From: Plasmopara viticola
Taxonomy: Eukaryota; Oomycota; Peronosporomycetes; Peronosporales; Peronosporaceae
Reading direction: 5' to 3'
Assembly (NCBI GenBank): GCA_001695595.3
Contig: MBPM02000013.1
Coordinates: 124,001 to 188,000 of the forward strand
DNA: 64,000 nucleotides
The translations under genes were made by a program, and so were the position numbers. Numbering within the stretch: position 1 is the first letter of the stretch; every line of letters begins with the position of its first letter. The notes below the pieces were generated by a model. That model ran no database searches and was not told the DNA's origin. It worked only from the letters and a program-made list of their open reading frames with translations. Shown piece after piece: positions 1-10,686 of this stretch.

Positions 1-542
1 GGTACTAACGAGGATTTGTTTCAGGTGGACAAGGCAAGGGGTTGCGCAACAGAAAAAAGATTTTTGAACTTGTGGAAGAAGCGACGAATCGAGCGAGAAA
101 AACAGGAATACATTACAATAAATTTGGTGTTAAAGACAACGAACGAGTTATAGTCACGCGATTAATCGACGCTTTTAAAAAGGACTCAGAGCCTGAGTTC
201 GCACCGACACCTGAATGATAAAATGATGTGAAGAATGTTCAATTAAAAAGAAGACTCATCAGATCCAAGAAAATTTAAATATGCAGGCCGTTCGTTTTTA
301 GACTACGTGTGTCGTCTGGATCAGATGGAATTAGAGACCGTATTGGTCTCGGCACAGGTGGATTCAATGAGAGCGACTCAGCACATGGAAAAAGGTGATG
401 CAAAGTATCTGCTCGAACTTCGAACCGAATATCTCATGATGCTGCTCAAGACAAACGGCAAGTTTTACCCGTTTGCGAGAAACATCGGATATTGTGTGAA
501 TTTAAATGGCATCTGTTCATTTACCCAAAGGCATCACATTAA
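1..542 (+). pseudogene. 3' fragment of RXLR-like effector family gene (E1)
   Basis: The segment aligns with the C-terminal third of the intact family member at 2791-4653, starting near the SSG/GGQGKG region. The reading frame is broken: the stretch around 215-255 has indels and two stop codons where the intact gene reads KKMWRMFNWKK, and one base is missing near 471 in the FYPFCER motif. The stop in the family frame is at 540-542. The gene body lies upstream of the window, so the 5' part cannot be judged. Its downstream sequence (574-1223) matches that after the intact gene, so gene and flank were duplicated together. It is best read as a decayed tandem copy. Confidence 0.8.
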
Positions 543-573
543 GACTCTAAGGAGTGAACAGCTTTTTCTATGA

Positions 574-1223
574 GTTAAAACGTCACCAAAAAACGTAAAA
601 GATGCTACTACTTGAATACAAGGTTTTACATGCAAAAGTGCTTATTGCATTCATTGCCGCTCTTCCCTTTTGACTACTAACATTTGTGCTTCATGATATA
701 TATTGCGCTCAATATTATCCTATCGAGTCTTAGTTCGTACTCACCAATTTGTCGTCGCAATGTTTACTTCCTCGGCTGTTCAGATCAGTTGCGTAATTGA
801 TTTATTTCTTGAAGAATTCTAAACACGTTTCCATTTGTAGCAAGTCATGGGCACTATTTGATTAAAATCCTTTTGACGTAATAGTACGACGTAACATTTA
901 ACAAAATTAGTCGGCACCCAATATATAATGTAAGCTTTGGTGAAAGGACAAGCATGACGGAATCACTCAGCACCGAGGCGTGCAGGAAGATACACGATCT
1001 TTGAATGAATGATTGTTCAATACCCCTACCATGAGATGCAGTTTAAATAAAAGGAATCGCTTACCAGCCCCCCTTTCCATTCATCCCCTTGAAGCCATTG
1101 ATTTATTAATGGCCTTTAACCTCAAAAACTGATACATCGATCTATTGCGTTGAAAATTACAAACCACGGAAGTCCGTTTCACCATATCAAAAAGAAATTT
1201 ACGTCACCTTGCTTACCACCTTC
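574..1223 (+). other. Effector-cluster intergenic/promoter block 1
   Basis: No gene is seen. The stretch is one copy of a spacer that recurs between cluster members. Recognisable modules are an AT-rich 3' flank, the motif TATCCTATCGAGTCTTAG near 718, a strongly conserved stretch around 955-1005 (CAGCACCGAGGCGTGCAGG), and a proximal block with AAACCACGGA about 65 bases before the ATG. The same modules occur at 4654-5377, 11715-13160, 14967-15742, 17564-18224 and 62194-62744. The recurrence suggests they hold the shared promoter, but no transcription start can be assigned. Confidence 0.6.
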
Positions 1224-1928
1224 ATGCGCGGCGCAATCTACGTGACGACTGCGCTTCTCATCACAGACAACATCTGGACAGCAGCCAAGACTAATCGATC
1301 TGATAACCGACAAACGTCTTGCCTTTACTAGACCGTCGAAGAGACTTATCGAGATGATGATCAGCTCGAGATGATGATCAGCTCTTGTCTCCAGACCTTT
1401 CTGCTCCCATCGCCGGTTTCTCGTGTACCGAGCAAACGACTCCCTTTTTTGGCCAGTGATGTGTTAAGAACTCCGCCAAGGACCGGTGGATTCGCCGAAT
1501 CGCTATAAGGTGGCAAGTCGAGTGGTCGCGCGACAGATAATCAATTACTAAGTTTCGAGAAGAATTGTGAAATCGAGGAAAGACGACGGAAAAACGATAC
1601 GATATAACTATAAAAATGAGGATAACGTGGCCAAATCGTGACAACTTCGACACTTCCAGACCTTTCACTTTACAATTACGTGCGTCGTCTAAATAAATCG
1701 AAATTGGAGGCAGCGTTGGGCTCGAACCGGGTGACTCTCTCGGACATATCTGAACAGCCGGAAGCTGGTGAGAATTTCCTGCTGGAACTTCAGACTGATT
1801 TTTTTATACTGCTTAAAATGTACGATACGTTCTACTCAATTTGCGTGAAAATACGCTCACTGTGCGAACTACTAGTTGCTATTCGGGCTTCAACACGTTC
1901 AAAAGATAACGATTCCCGCGTCGTGTAA
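1224..1928 (+). pseudogene. Internally deleted effector relic (E2)
   Basis: An ATG at 1224 opens the family signal peptide (MRGAIYVTTALLIT), but the frame ends after 35 codons at a TAG at 1329. From about 1640 the sequence again resembles the family C-terminus: YVRRLNKSKLEAALGS aligns with YVCRLDQMELETVLGS of the intact gene, followed by a LLKMYDTFY relic of LLETYDKFYPF. The roughly 400 codons between are missing apart from short remnants. A second copy with the same structure lies at 5378-10440, so the deletion predates that duplication. There is no plausible product. Confidence 0.75.
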
Positions 1929-2790
1929 AGACTCGACAAGAACTTCGTTATGGATTCTGTTACATTAGAGAAGAATGATCTACATTGCGGAAGCGCTGGA
2001 AAATACACGTTGAATTTATTGCTTTCTATTGTCCTTTTTCTTTTTAATTTTTATCGTCGCCGCACAATTTGTGCTCTCACATGACGCCACTCAAGTTTAT
2101 GCTGTAGAGACAAATAATTGGTCCACCCCGCCACAAATATCTTTCGCTTAAAAACAAGTTCATGTTAGCAAGTGCAGATCGCAGTAGCAACTAGGCGCGT
2201 AGTGGCATTATTGCCTTAACTGTAGAGTTTATTTGCGTACTTGTTGAATTGATTCCTAGCGCGTTTCTATTATCGGCAATTTATTAGAATTTAGGACTTA
2301 AATCTTTACGACGTAATTATGAAGTGACTTATGCATATCGCATGACAAAATGTGGATGACACCCAAGACGCAATTGCATCCTTATTCTTTTCGTCTATTC
2401 CGAAAAAAGTATTATCCTTTGAAGTGACAGGAGGGATCACACCACATCAAGCAAAATAAACGATCGTTCGGTCAACATGTTTAGCGTGTAATTGCAAAGC
2501 TTATTTGTTTACGTCCCTTTTTGCAATTAGGTATACGCACAAGTCAACTCTGCATTTTGGGCAGAAGTCCATTATCCTTAGTCAAATAAAATATATAATA
2601 ACGAAAGCGTGCCCAGCCTCTAAGGCTCCTTCTAACGGTAAGTCAGCTTCAAGGTCGCAACGATAACGGTACATTCAAATTATAAGTTTCGAAGCTTGTA
2701 TAAAGAAATTATTGGCCGCCCGTAAACGCTATAATCAGTATCACCATACAATAACATTGATAAAACCACGCATCTTTGCTAATCAACTCC
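1929..2790. other. Intergenic region upstream of E3
   Basis: No gene is seen. The first 240 bases continue the 3' flank of the E2 relic and are matched again at about 10441-10680. The part immediately upstream of the E3 start (about 2600-2790) differs from the promoter block found before the other family members, so E3 may be expressed differently. This is inference from sequence dissimilarity only. Confidence 0.5.
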
Positions 2791-4653
2791 ATGCGCGGCG
2801 CATTCTACGTGACGACTGCTCTTCTCATCGCGAACAGCATCCGGACAGCTGCTGAGGCCAATCGATCTGAGTTCCGACAAACGCCTTATTATGTTGGTGT
2901 GGCACTAGGTATCATGGACACTACTAAGTCATCGCCCAGAAGATTCCTTGGAGGCGGTCGTGAACACCACGACGACTCGGTCGTCAGCGCAGCTGATGAA
3001 GAGCGTATGCCGGAAGCTTCCTCAAGTATCATTGAAAATGCCGTCACTTCATCAAGCCAGGAGGCTTTAGGTGCCATGAGGAAAGCGGCACATTTAACCA
3101 TGGATCTAAACGCTTCACCGAAAGAGACTGCATTGGGTGCGTTGGAAGCATACCACATTTTGCAAAGCAAAAACACTCAAACGTATAGCGCGAGTAATCT
3201 TGAAGTCTCTAGAAGTCATGTAAGTAACAAACGCACCGCTCAGGCATTAACGAGTCCGGACAAGGCTTCGGGCTCCGCCATTCCGAACACACTGCCTGAT
3301 GGTCAACACAAGAAGCTGCGCACGGGTGCGCGTTCAAAGGCAAGGCAGGTCCACAGCAGCATCAGTCGTGACAGTATGACGCTTAAACCAAGGACCCTGA
3401 ATGACATTGACGTACAAAATGTTCACAATTTGTACCTCAAATACCTTACACGCAACTCGGCGGGATTTAAACCGACAGAAGATGAGACGAGAAAGATGCT
3501 TGGCCAAGTTAATCGGGCAAGGAATGCAAATCCAATCTTAGCTAATACGTACACACAGTATGTAACGGATTTGATGGAAATGGATCTGGGAGGTCTAAAG
3601 AAGCTGGGTTTAAATTCTGACACAATTCTGAAGCCAAGTTTGAGAACACTACTAGAGCGAACTTCGGAGGACATAAAGGAGATACAGATTTGCCTTTTGC
3701 GGTTACTTTGTCTGCGAAGGTGGATGCGTATGAACCGTGACTTTTTCTACTTTTGCCTGCAAAACCATGAAATCTGCAGCAACTTTCGTACAACGTCGAC
3801 GCTCCAAAAAGCGCTACAGAGGAAGGATAAGTTTGCGGAGTTTAGCGTCGAAGTGGCTCCTTCTTTTGCTGTGCTGGGGACAAAAATGACTAGGATCACG
3901 ACGATGGAAAAAGTCATGTTTAGGGACCTGATGGCTGCCGTGAAAAACGCCAATCTAGAAGAAGCAGACAGTAAGTTTGTGTACACGACATTAGAAGAAG
4001 TATCTCGAGACGATTGTCAACTCGTTGCTTCAGGTCGTCAAGCTTTTACTGCCGACACTCGTAAAGACAGACAACGCTACGACGTGTTAAAAACACCGCC
4101 AAGCTCCGGTACTAACGAGGTATTGTTTCAAGGTGGACAAGGTAAGGGGACGCGCGACAGAAAGAAGATTCTTGAGCTTGTGGATGAAGCGACAAATCGA
4201 GCGATAAAAGTTGGAATATATTACAATGAGTTTGCTGTTAAAGACAACGAACGAGTTATTGTCGCGCGAATATTCGAGGCCTTTAAAAAGGACTCAGAGC
4301 CTGAGTTCGCACCGACACCTGAAATGATAAAGAAGATGTGGAGAATGTTTAATTGGAAAAAAGACTCATCAGATCCAAGAAAATTTAAATATGCAGGCCG
4401 TTCGTTTTTAGACTACGTGTGTCGTCTGGATCAGATGGAATTAGAGACCGTATTGGGCTCGAAACGGGTGAATTCAATGAGAGCGACTCAGCACATGGAA
4501 GAAGGTGATGCAAACTATCTGCATGAGCTCCGAACCGAGTATCTCATGAACCTTCTTGAAACGTACGACAAGTTTTACCCGTTTTGCGAGAGACATCGTA
4601 TATTGTGTGAATTTAAGGAACAGCTGTTCGATCATCCAGAGCCATCGCAATAA
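2791..4653 (+). CDS. Secreted RXLR-like effector family protein (E3), intact
   Basis: This predicted secreted protein has 620 residues. The start is taken at the ATG at 2791 because every family member begins MRGAFYVTT; the in-frame TTG at 2776 is ignored. Residues 1-21 form a signal peptide (basic N-terminus, hydrophobic TTALLIANSI, cleavage likely near TAA/EA). An RXLR-like motif RFLG is at 51-54 and a DEER motif at 69-72, the order and spacing of oomycete host-translocated effectors, though the canonical final R of RXLR is replaced by G. The rest is charged and mainly helical by composition, with a conserved TPPSSG-GGQGKG-RDRKK stretch and a C-terminal LLETYDKFYPFCERH block. No catalytic domain is recognised. 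The family resembles secreted RxLR proteins of Plasmopara; its host target is unknown. A single exon fits oomycete effectors. Confidence 0.85.
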   Translation: MRGAFYVTTALLIANSIRTAAEANRSEFRQTPYYVGVALGIMDTTKSSPRRFLGGGREHHDDSVVSAADEERMPEASSSIIENAVTSSSQEALGAMRKAAHLTMDLNASPKETALGALEAYHILQSKNTQTYSASNLEVSRSHVSNKRTAQALTSPDKASGSAIPNTLPDGQHKKLRTGARSKARQVHSSISRDSMTLKPRTLNDIDVQNVHNLYLKYLTRNSAGFKPTEDETRKMLGQVNRARNANPILANTYTQYVTDLMEMDLGGLKKLGLNSDTILKPSLRTLLERTSEDIKEIQICLLRLLCLRRWMRMNRDFFYFCLQNHEICSNFRTTSTLQKALQRKDKFAEFSVEVAPSFAVLGTKMTRITTMEKVMFRDLMAAVKNANLEEADSKFVYTTLEEVSRDDCQLVASGRQAFTADTRKDRQRYDVLKTPPSSGTNEVLFQGGQGKGTRDRKKILELVDEATNRAIKVGIYYNEFAVKDNERVIVARIFEAFKKDSEPEFAPTPEMIKKMWRMFNWKKDSSDPRKFKYAGRSFLDYVCRLDQMELETVLGSKRVNSMRATQHMEEGDANYLHELRTEYLMNLLETYDKFYPFCERHRILCEFKEQLFDHPEPSQ

Positions 4654-5377
4654 GACACGAGAATACGTCTGAGAAGTAAACAGCTTTTTCTACAAGTAAA
4701 AAACGTCACCAAAAAACGTTGTAAAAGATGTATCTGCTTTAAATACAAGGTTACACATGCAAAAGTGCTTTTTGTATTCATTGCCGCTTTTCCCTATTGA
4801 CTACTACCATTTTGTGCTTTATATAGACATGGCGCTCAAGCTTATCCTATCGAGTCTTAGATCTTACTCACCAATTTGTCGTCGCAGTGTGTACTTCCTC
4901 GGCTGTTCAGATCAGTTGCGTATTTGATGTTTGTATGGTCCCTTCTTAATGAATTCTTAACACATTTCCATTTGCAGCAAGTCATGAACACTAATTGATT
5001 GTAATCTTTTTTACGCAATAGCACGACAAAACATTTAACAAAATAAAGCGGCACCCATTACATAATGTAAGCTTTATTATGCTTATTTTCTTGATGAAAA
5101 AAAGATAAAGCATGACGGAATCACACAGCACCGAGACGTGCAGGAAGAAACACGATCTTTGAATGAATGATTGTTCAATACCCCTAGCCTGGAATGCAGT
5201 TTAATTAAAAGGAACTCCTTCTTTTCTATAATCCCCCTGAAGCCATTGATTTATTAACGGTCTTTAACCCCAAAAGGTCAACTTGATACATTAACCTATT
5301 GCGTTGAAAATTACAAACCACGGACGTCTGTTTCACCATATCAAGAAGAAATTCACGTCACCTTGCACACCACCTCC
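4654..5377 (+). other. Effector-cluster intergenic/promoter block 2
   Basis: No gene is seen. The stretch is a close copy of 574-1223, with the same 3' flank, the conserved CAGCACCGAGACGTGCAGG module near 5124, and the proximal AAACCACGGA block near 5315. Its position between an intact gene and the E2-type relic repeats the arrangement at 1-1928. Confidence 0.6.
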
Positions 5378-5406
5378 ATGCGCGGTGCATTCTACGTGAC
5401 GACTGC

Positions 5407-5411
5407 GCTTC
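5407..5411. repeat. Target-site duplication gcttc, left of element A
   Basis: GCTTC here is repeated at 9790-9794. Joining the flanks across it restores the uninterrupted signal-peptide sequence seen at 1224, which fixes the insertion point exactly. Confidence 0.85.
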
Positions 5412-5557
5412 TGTTAAATTTACACCGCTGAATGCATGTTGAACAGGCGGATGGCGTCACAGTATTTACAAGTACGTCACAGATAGTAATTACATATGGT
5501 AGCCGTTTATTGGTCTAGATAAATATATTCACTTCGTTTTTTACTTTCTACTTAACA
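5412..5557 (+). repeat. 5' LTR of element A
   Basis: A 146-base repeat from TGTTAAATTT to CTTAACA, paired with 9644-9789. The sequence after it (GGTTAACAGCC) is in the primer-binding position but no longer matches the GGTTATGAGCCC of elements B and C. Confidence 0.85.
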
Positions 5558-5579
5558 GGTTAACAGCCGCAACAAGCCT

Positions 5580-8500
5580 TCCTTCTCAAGCAACGTTCTC
5601 GCCCAATATGAACAAGCGCACCGAAGTCCTCCTAGGAAGTGGTACTATTACCACTGGGAGTTCAACATGAGGATGACCCTGGCGCGGAAGGATCTCCTGG
5701 GACACATCATGGCCGTCATGGAAGAGAAGGACGTCACGGAGGCGTGGCTTCTTAATGATGCCAAGGCGCTAGGCATCATTGCTCAAGGCGTTGAGATCCA
5801 GCACCAGACCAAGATTCGGTCGGCTAAGCGTGCTATGGAGGTGTGAGGAACCCTCCGCGATTTCTACAATCGCTCGACTCTTCACAATCGTGTTGTGATG
5901 ACTCGTCGACTACATGAGTTCAAGATGGAAAGTGGAATGCATTGCAGAGCATCTGGACTCTTTTGACGAGCTAGTAGTGGGACTACAGACTGCGGGAGAG
6001 CAAACTGATGAGTCACGCCAGCTGGTGGTACTTCTCAGCAGTGTACCTTCGGAGTACGACCTGATTTCGTCGATTGTGGAAAATGCAAGGGACATTTCGT
6101 CGATAGAAGTCAAGGAGAAGCTGCTCAAAGAATCAGAGAAGCTGCAGAGGAAAGAAGCTACAGAGAAAGCGTTTCGCGTAAATGGAATTGCTAGATGATT
6201 CAAAGGTGGACGGGTCAATGGGCGAAAGAGTGGTCCTCCACGCAATAACGGCGGATTCAAGGGCAAGTGCTTCAACTGTGATCAGTTTGGACACATGAAG
6301 CGGAACTGCCCGGCCGGTTAAAGATTCAACAGCGACGACACATTGTTTGCTGTTGGTGAAGGGAAGTCATCAGGATGGCTGATTGACAGTGGAGCAACTT
6401 CCCACATGACCCCACACAGGAAGGACGTGTTTGATTTAAATGCCTAGAAGCTAGCATCGAAGTTACCATTGCACGTTTGCTTGTCAAAGGAGCCGACACG
6501 GTACAATTGACTGGTTTGAACGGAATGAAGATTCGCATTGTTGAAGTTTTGCACATTCCCGGACTCGACAGAAGGTTGCTGTCAGTTGGCAAGCTGGCAG
6601 AGCGTGGCATGAGTGTGGAATTTTCGCGTTCGTCATGTGTCATTTGGAACAAGAAGCAAGCAATTGCGTCGGGCACAAAAGTTGGAAAGTCGTATTTTCT
6701 TGACTGTGGACAAGAAGAAGCATGTCTCGTTGAATATTCCGGGGCTGACAATCAGTGGGAGCTTTGGCATGCACGCATGGGGCACCCCAGCGAGAATGCG
6801 CTGATCAGGACACAGCGATTGACTAATGGTATCCCAATTATCAAGCAAAGTGTGGAAATATTGTGTGCCGGGTGTTTGAAGGGCAAGCAGACGGTCACGG
6901 TGTTTCCGTCTAGTTCAATGACAAAGACGACACGTGTGTTGGAGCGTGTTCACACAGATGTCATTGGGCCAATGAGAACTATCTCGAAGGGTGGCGCCAA
7001 ATACATTCTCACATGATTTTTCACGATATGTTGCACTTTTTCTGGTCAAGAGCAAGAGTGAAGCGGCTGGCAAGTTCAAGGAATCTGTGACGTTATACGA
7101 AAACCAGTGGGGTGCACGACTAAGATGTTTGCGATTCGACAACGGAACCGAGTTCGTTAACAAGAAAATGGCTGGAAAATGTCAAGAGAACGGCATTGTA
7201 CACCAGCGCTCCGTCCTAAACAGCCCGCAGCAGAACGGAGTGGCGGAGCGTATGAACAGGACTATTTTGGAGAAAGCCCGCAGTATGTTACACTACAAGA
7301 GCGTTTCGACGGAATGGTGGGCAGAAGCGGTGAATACAGTGGTTTATTTAATCAATCGCTCCAGCAATACGGTCCATCCTGACTATCACGATGAAGCCTC
7401 GAATGATCCCTGCGTGTGTTTGGTTCGCAAGGCTACGCTGACGAAAACTGGAATTAAGAGCTTCGAGTGTATGTTTCTTGGCTACGCAGAGAATGTCAAG
7501 GGCTATCGCGTGTTTGACTTGGAGAATGCCAAGATTAAAGTGACCCGCTCTGTAAAGTTGGATGAGCGTGAGTTGGGCGGCATCTACGATACGCAAGAGC
7601 TTAAGCCGGAAACAATTATTTAAGTAGTCAAGGATGGTGATGAAGTCAATGTTCAGCATCAAGTGGATCGACAGTCAGTTCCGGACGATCCCATGGGTGC
7701 TGTCGAAGAGACAGTCGAGGATGTCGATATGGATGATGTGGATCGTACGCCAAGTGCCGTTGTACAGCGGCTAATGCCTTCTGAGAGCCCTGTACGAAAC
7801 AGTCTTGAGCTAACGGAGTATCATCAACCTTCCCAAGTGCAACAAGAAGATCGTTTGGTGTTTCGGCCTGAAGTGGAGCGAACACGAATAAGACGTGAGC
7901 CAGTGCTAATCGTAAGAAACGGCTCGGATGGTGGAGAGTCAACAGAAGGCAGTGAGGGCCCAACGACTCCAAAGCGTGCTAGGATTGACGAAGATGGACT
8001 AATTGCGGAAGCCTTTCTTGCCTACGCCGTGAATATGGACGATGATACGGACTCACCGACTACTTGAATATAAGCAATGGCAAGCGACGATGAAATGAAA
8101 TGGCGTGAAGCAATGGATGCTAAGCTTCGCTCTCACGAAGAGATAATAAATCGTGGACATTGCAGCCACAAGGAAAGATTGGACGCACAATTTGATCACG
8201 ATGGGTTTTTGCCAAGAAGCGTGATCGGAATGGCGCTATCGTGCGATACAAGGCACGACTGGTCACGAAAGGTTTCAAGCAGAAGTTGGCGTTGACTTTT
8301 TCGAGACATATTCTCCGATTGCCAACATGAATTCGATCCGAATAATTCTCGCAGTATGTGCTGAATGTGGCTATCAAATGGAACAGCTGGACGTCGACAC
8401 GGCTTTTCTCAATAGCGTGTTGACGAACAACGGTTTTATCGAAGTTCCGCTTGGTGTCGAGAATGCTCAAGGATACATATGTCAACTAAACAAGGCTATT

Positions 8501-9630
8501 TACGGACTGAAGCAAGCAGCGAGTGCCTGGAACAAGACAATACATTGTGTCTTCGTCAGGAATGGCTTTCAGAGTTGCGTAGCAAATCAATGTGTTTATG
8601 TCAAGAGCACTAAAGAAGATTTTGCTTACGTTGGACTATATGTGGACGACATGATTATCGCAGCAAGAAGCAGCAAAGAATTAAATCAAGTAAAGAGAGT
8701 ACTTAAGAATGCTTTCAAAATAAAGGAGCTTGGTCAGGCGGAATTTATTTTGGGTATGGAAATTGATCACTACAGATCAGCTGGAATATTGATGATCAAA
8801 CAGACTCGCTACATTGACGACATGGTCAAGCGATTCGGTCAACAAGATGCCAAGAGTGTCGCAAACCCATGCGTATCGGGATTGAAGCTGTTGTCAAAGC
8901 AGTCACCCACAACGGAAGAGGGGCGGTCGACAATGCGATCAAAGCCTTATCGCTCTTTGATTGGATGCTTGCTGTGCATAACGACATGCACTAGGCCTGA
9001 TATTGCTTTCGTGGTGACACAGCTATCACGTTTTCTGGAGAACCCAGGACTACAACATTGGAGCGCAGCAATTCGAATAGTATGGTATCTGAAGACCACG
9101 CGTCAAATCGGTATCGTCTACCGAGGAAGTGGAAGCGTTGCGGTCAAAGCATACTCGGATGCAGATCGGGGCAGCAACACGGTAACAGACGCTCGGTCTC
9201 GGGAATTATGGTCATGATTGCAAGCGCACCAGTGGTTACGTCGAAGTACCAGCGGACAGTTGCGCTTATCTCAGCGGAAGCTGAGTATATGGCTCTCAGT
9301 TTATACACACAAGAAGGTCTTTGGACGCGGGCAATGCTAAAGGACATGGGTCACGAGCAAGTTGAAGGCACACAGGTTTGGAAAGACAACCAAGGTGCTA
9401 TTTCGTTGGCCAATAACGCCGGATATCATGCTAGGACGAAGCATGTGGGCATCAAGCACCACTTTATTCGTGAGAACGTGCAAGAAGGACTGTTGAAGAT
9501 CGAATATAACGACACGAAGAGTCAGCCTGCAGATATGCTGACGAAGGCAGTTCAAACTAAGATGCTGAAGTATCTACGCGAAGCCTCCGGAATCAAGACC
9601 AAGTCAGCAACAAAGGACACACAGCATTAG
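5580..9630 (+). pseudogene. Broken Copia Gag-Pol of element A
   Basis: Relics in order: Gag N-terminus (WEFNMRMTLARKDLLGHI, about 5650); Gag core (ECIAEHLDSFDELVVGLQT, about 5935-6180); CCHC zinc knuckle CFNCDQFGHMKRNC (6268-6309); aspartic protease active site WLIDSGATSHM (about 6378); integrase zinc finger (LWHARMGH ... CAGCLKGKQ); integrase core with D in HTDVIGPM, D in RFDNGTEF and E in NGVAERMNRT; reverse transcriptase with YVDDM near 8640; RNase H with AEAEYMAL and KDNQGAISL. The frame is destroyed by stops at 5844, 6196, 6319, 6445, 7014 and 7621 and by several frameshifts, for example near 5935, 8285 and 9170. No functional polyprotein is possible. Confidence 0.88.
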
Positions 9631-9643
9631 CGGTGAGTGGGAA

Positions 9644-9789
9644 TGTTAGATTTACACCGCTGAATGCATGTTGAACAGGCGAATGGCGTCACAGTATTTA
9701 CAAGTACGTCACAGTTAGTAATTACATATGGTAGCCGTTCATTGGTCTAGATAAATATATACCCTTCGATTTTTACTTTCCACTTAGCA
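9644..9789 (+). repeat. 3' LTR of element A
   Basis: The 146-base partner of 5412-5557, beginning TGTTAGATTT and ending CTTAGCA, followed directly by the GCTTC duplication at 9790-9794. Confidence 0.85.
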
Positions 9790-10440
9790 GCTTCTCATCA
9801 CTGACAACATCTGGACAGCTGCCAAGACCAATCAATCTGAATACCGACAAACGTCTTACCTTGTACTAGACCGTCAAAGAGGTTTATCGAGACGATGACC
9901 AACTCTTGTCCCCAGACCTTTCTGCTCTCATTGCCGGTTCCTCGAATATTGTACCGAGCAAAAGACTCCCTGATATGACCAGTGATGTGTCAAAAACTCC
10001 GCCAAGGACCGGTGGATTCGACATATTGTTATAAGGTGGGCAAGTCGAGTGGTCGCGCGACAGAAAATCAATTACTTTATTTCTAGAAGAATTGTGAAAT
10101 CGAGGAAAGACGACGGAAAAACGATACGATATAACTATAAATTGAGGATAACGCGGCCAAATTCGTGACAACTTCGACACTTAAAGACCTTTCTTTTTAC
10201 AGTTACGTGCGCCGTCTAAATAAAACGAAATTGGAGGCAGCATTGGGCTCGAACCGTGTGACTCTCTCGGACATATCTGAACAGCCGGAAGCTGGTGAGG
10301 ATTTCCTGCTGAAACTTCAGACTGAATTTTTTTATACTGCTTAAAGCTTATGATTTGCGTGAAAATTCGCTCACTGTGCGAACTACCAGTTGCTATTCAG
10401 GCTACAACACGTTCAAGACGATAACGAATTTCGCGTCGTG

Positions 10441-10686
10441 TAAAGACTCGACAAGACGCTTCGTATTTGATTCTGTTACATTAGAGAGGAAGGATCTACA
10501 TTGTGGAAGCGCTGGAAACTACACGTCAAATTTATTGCTTTCAATTGTCCTTTTCCTTTTAATTTTGTAACGTCGCCGCACACTTTGTGCTCTCACATGA
10601 CGCCACTCAAGTTTATGCTGTAGAAGACAAATAATTGGTTTACCCCGCCAAAAATTTCTTTCGCATAAAACAAGTTCATGCTAGCA
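10441..10686. other. 3' flank of the E2' relic up to a recombination junction
   Basis: This stretch matches about 1929-2170 downstream of the first relic. At about 10687 the match stops abruptly and sequence from the middle of an effector gene begins. No gene is seen. Confidence 0.6.

Larger units (their letters stand above)
5412..9789 (+). mobile_element. Degenerate Ty1/Copia LTR retrotransposon 'A'
   Basis: The element is 4378 bases long and bounded by 146-base LTRs that begin TGTTA and end in CA, inside a GCTTC target duplication. Gag, protease, integrase, reverse transcriptase and RNase H relics occur in Copia order. The two LTRs differ at roughly nine or more positions by eye, so this insertion is older than elements B and C. 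It belongs to a different Copia lineage from B and C: its gag has the WEFNMRMTLARKDLL type of N-terminus and its LTRs are unrelated to theirs. Confidence 0.9.
5378..10440 (+). pseudogene. Second effector relic (E2'), split by Copia A
   Basis: An ATG at 5378 starts the family signal peptide (MRGAFYVTTAL). After 34 bases the gene is interrupted by element A (5412-9789). The continuation from 9790 reads LLITDNIWTAAKTN, followed by an RGLS sequence at the RXLR position and a TGA near 9895. The C-terminal relic (YVRRLNKTKLEAALGS) lies around 10200-10330. Layout and sequence match the relic at 1224-1928, including the internal deletion, so the gene was already dead when A inserted. Confidence 0.75.

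Noticed and set aside
2776..2790. Longer N-terminus MLINS before MRGAFYV in E3, and equivalents at 13146 and 15728
   Set aside because: These extensions start with TTG codons. The conserved ATG of MRGAFYV gives a normal signal peptide in every family member.
2889..3176. - strand ORF opposite the E3 effector (and similar at 63385 and 16918)
   Set aside because: Antisense frames created by the codon composition of the real + strand genes.
7663..8067. Separate acidic 134-codon protein within element A
   Set aside because: It is the variable linker between integrase and reverse transcriptase of the broken Copia Pol, isolated by stop codons.
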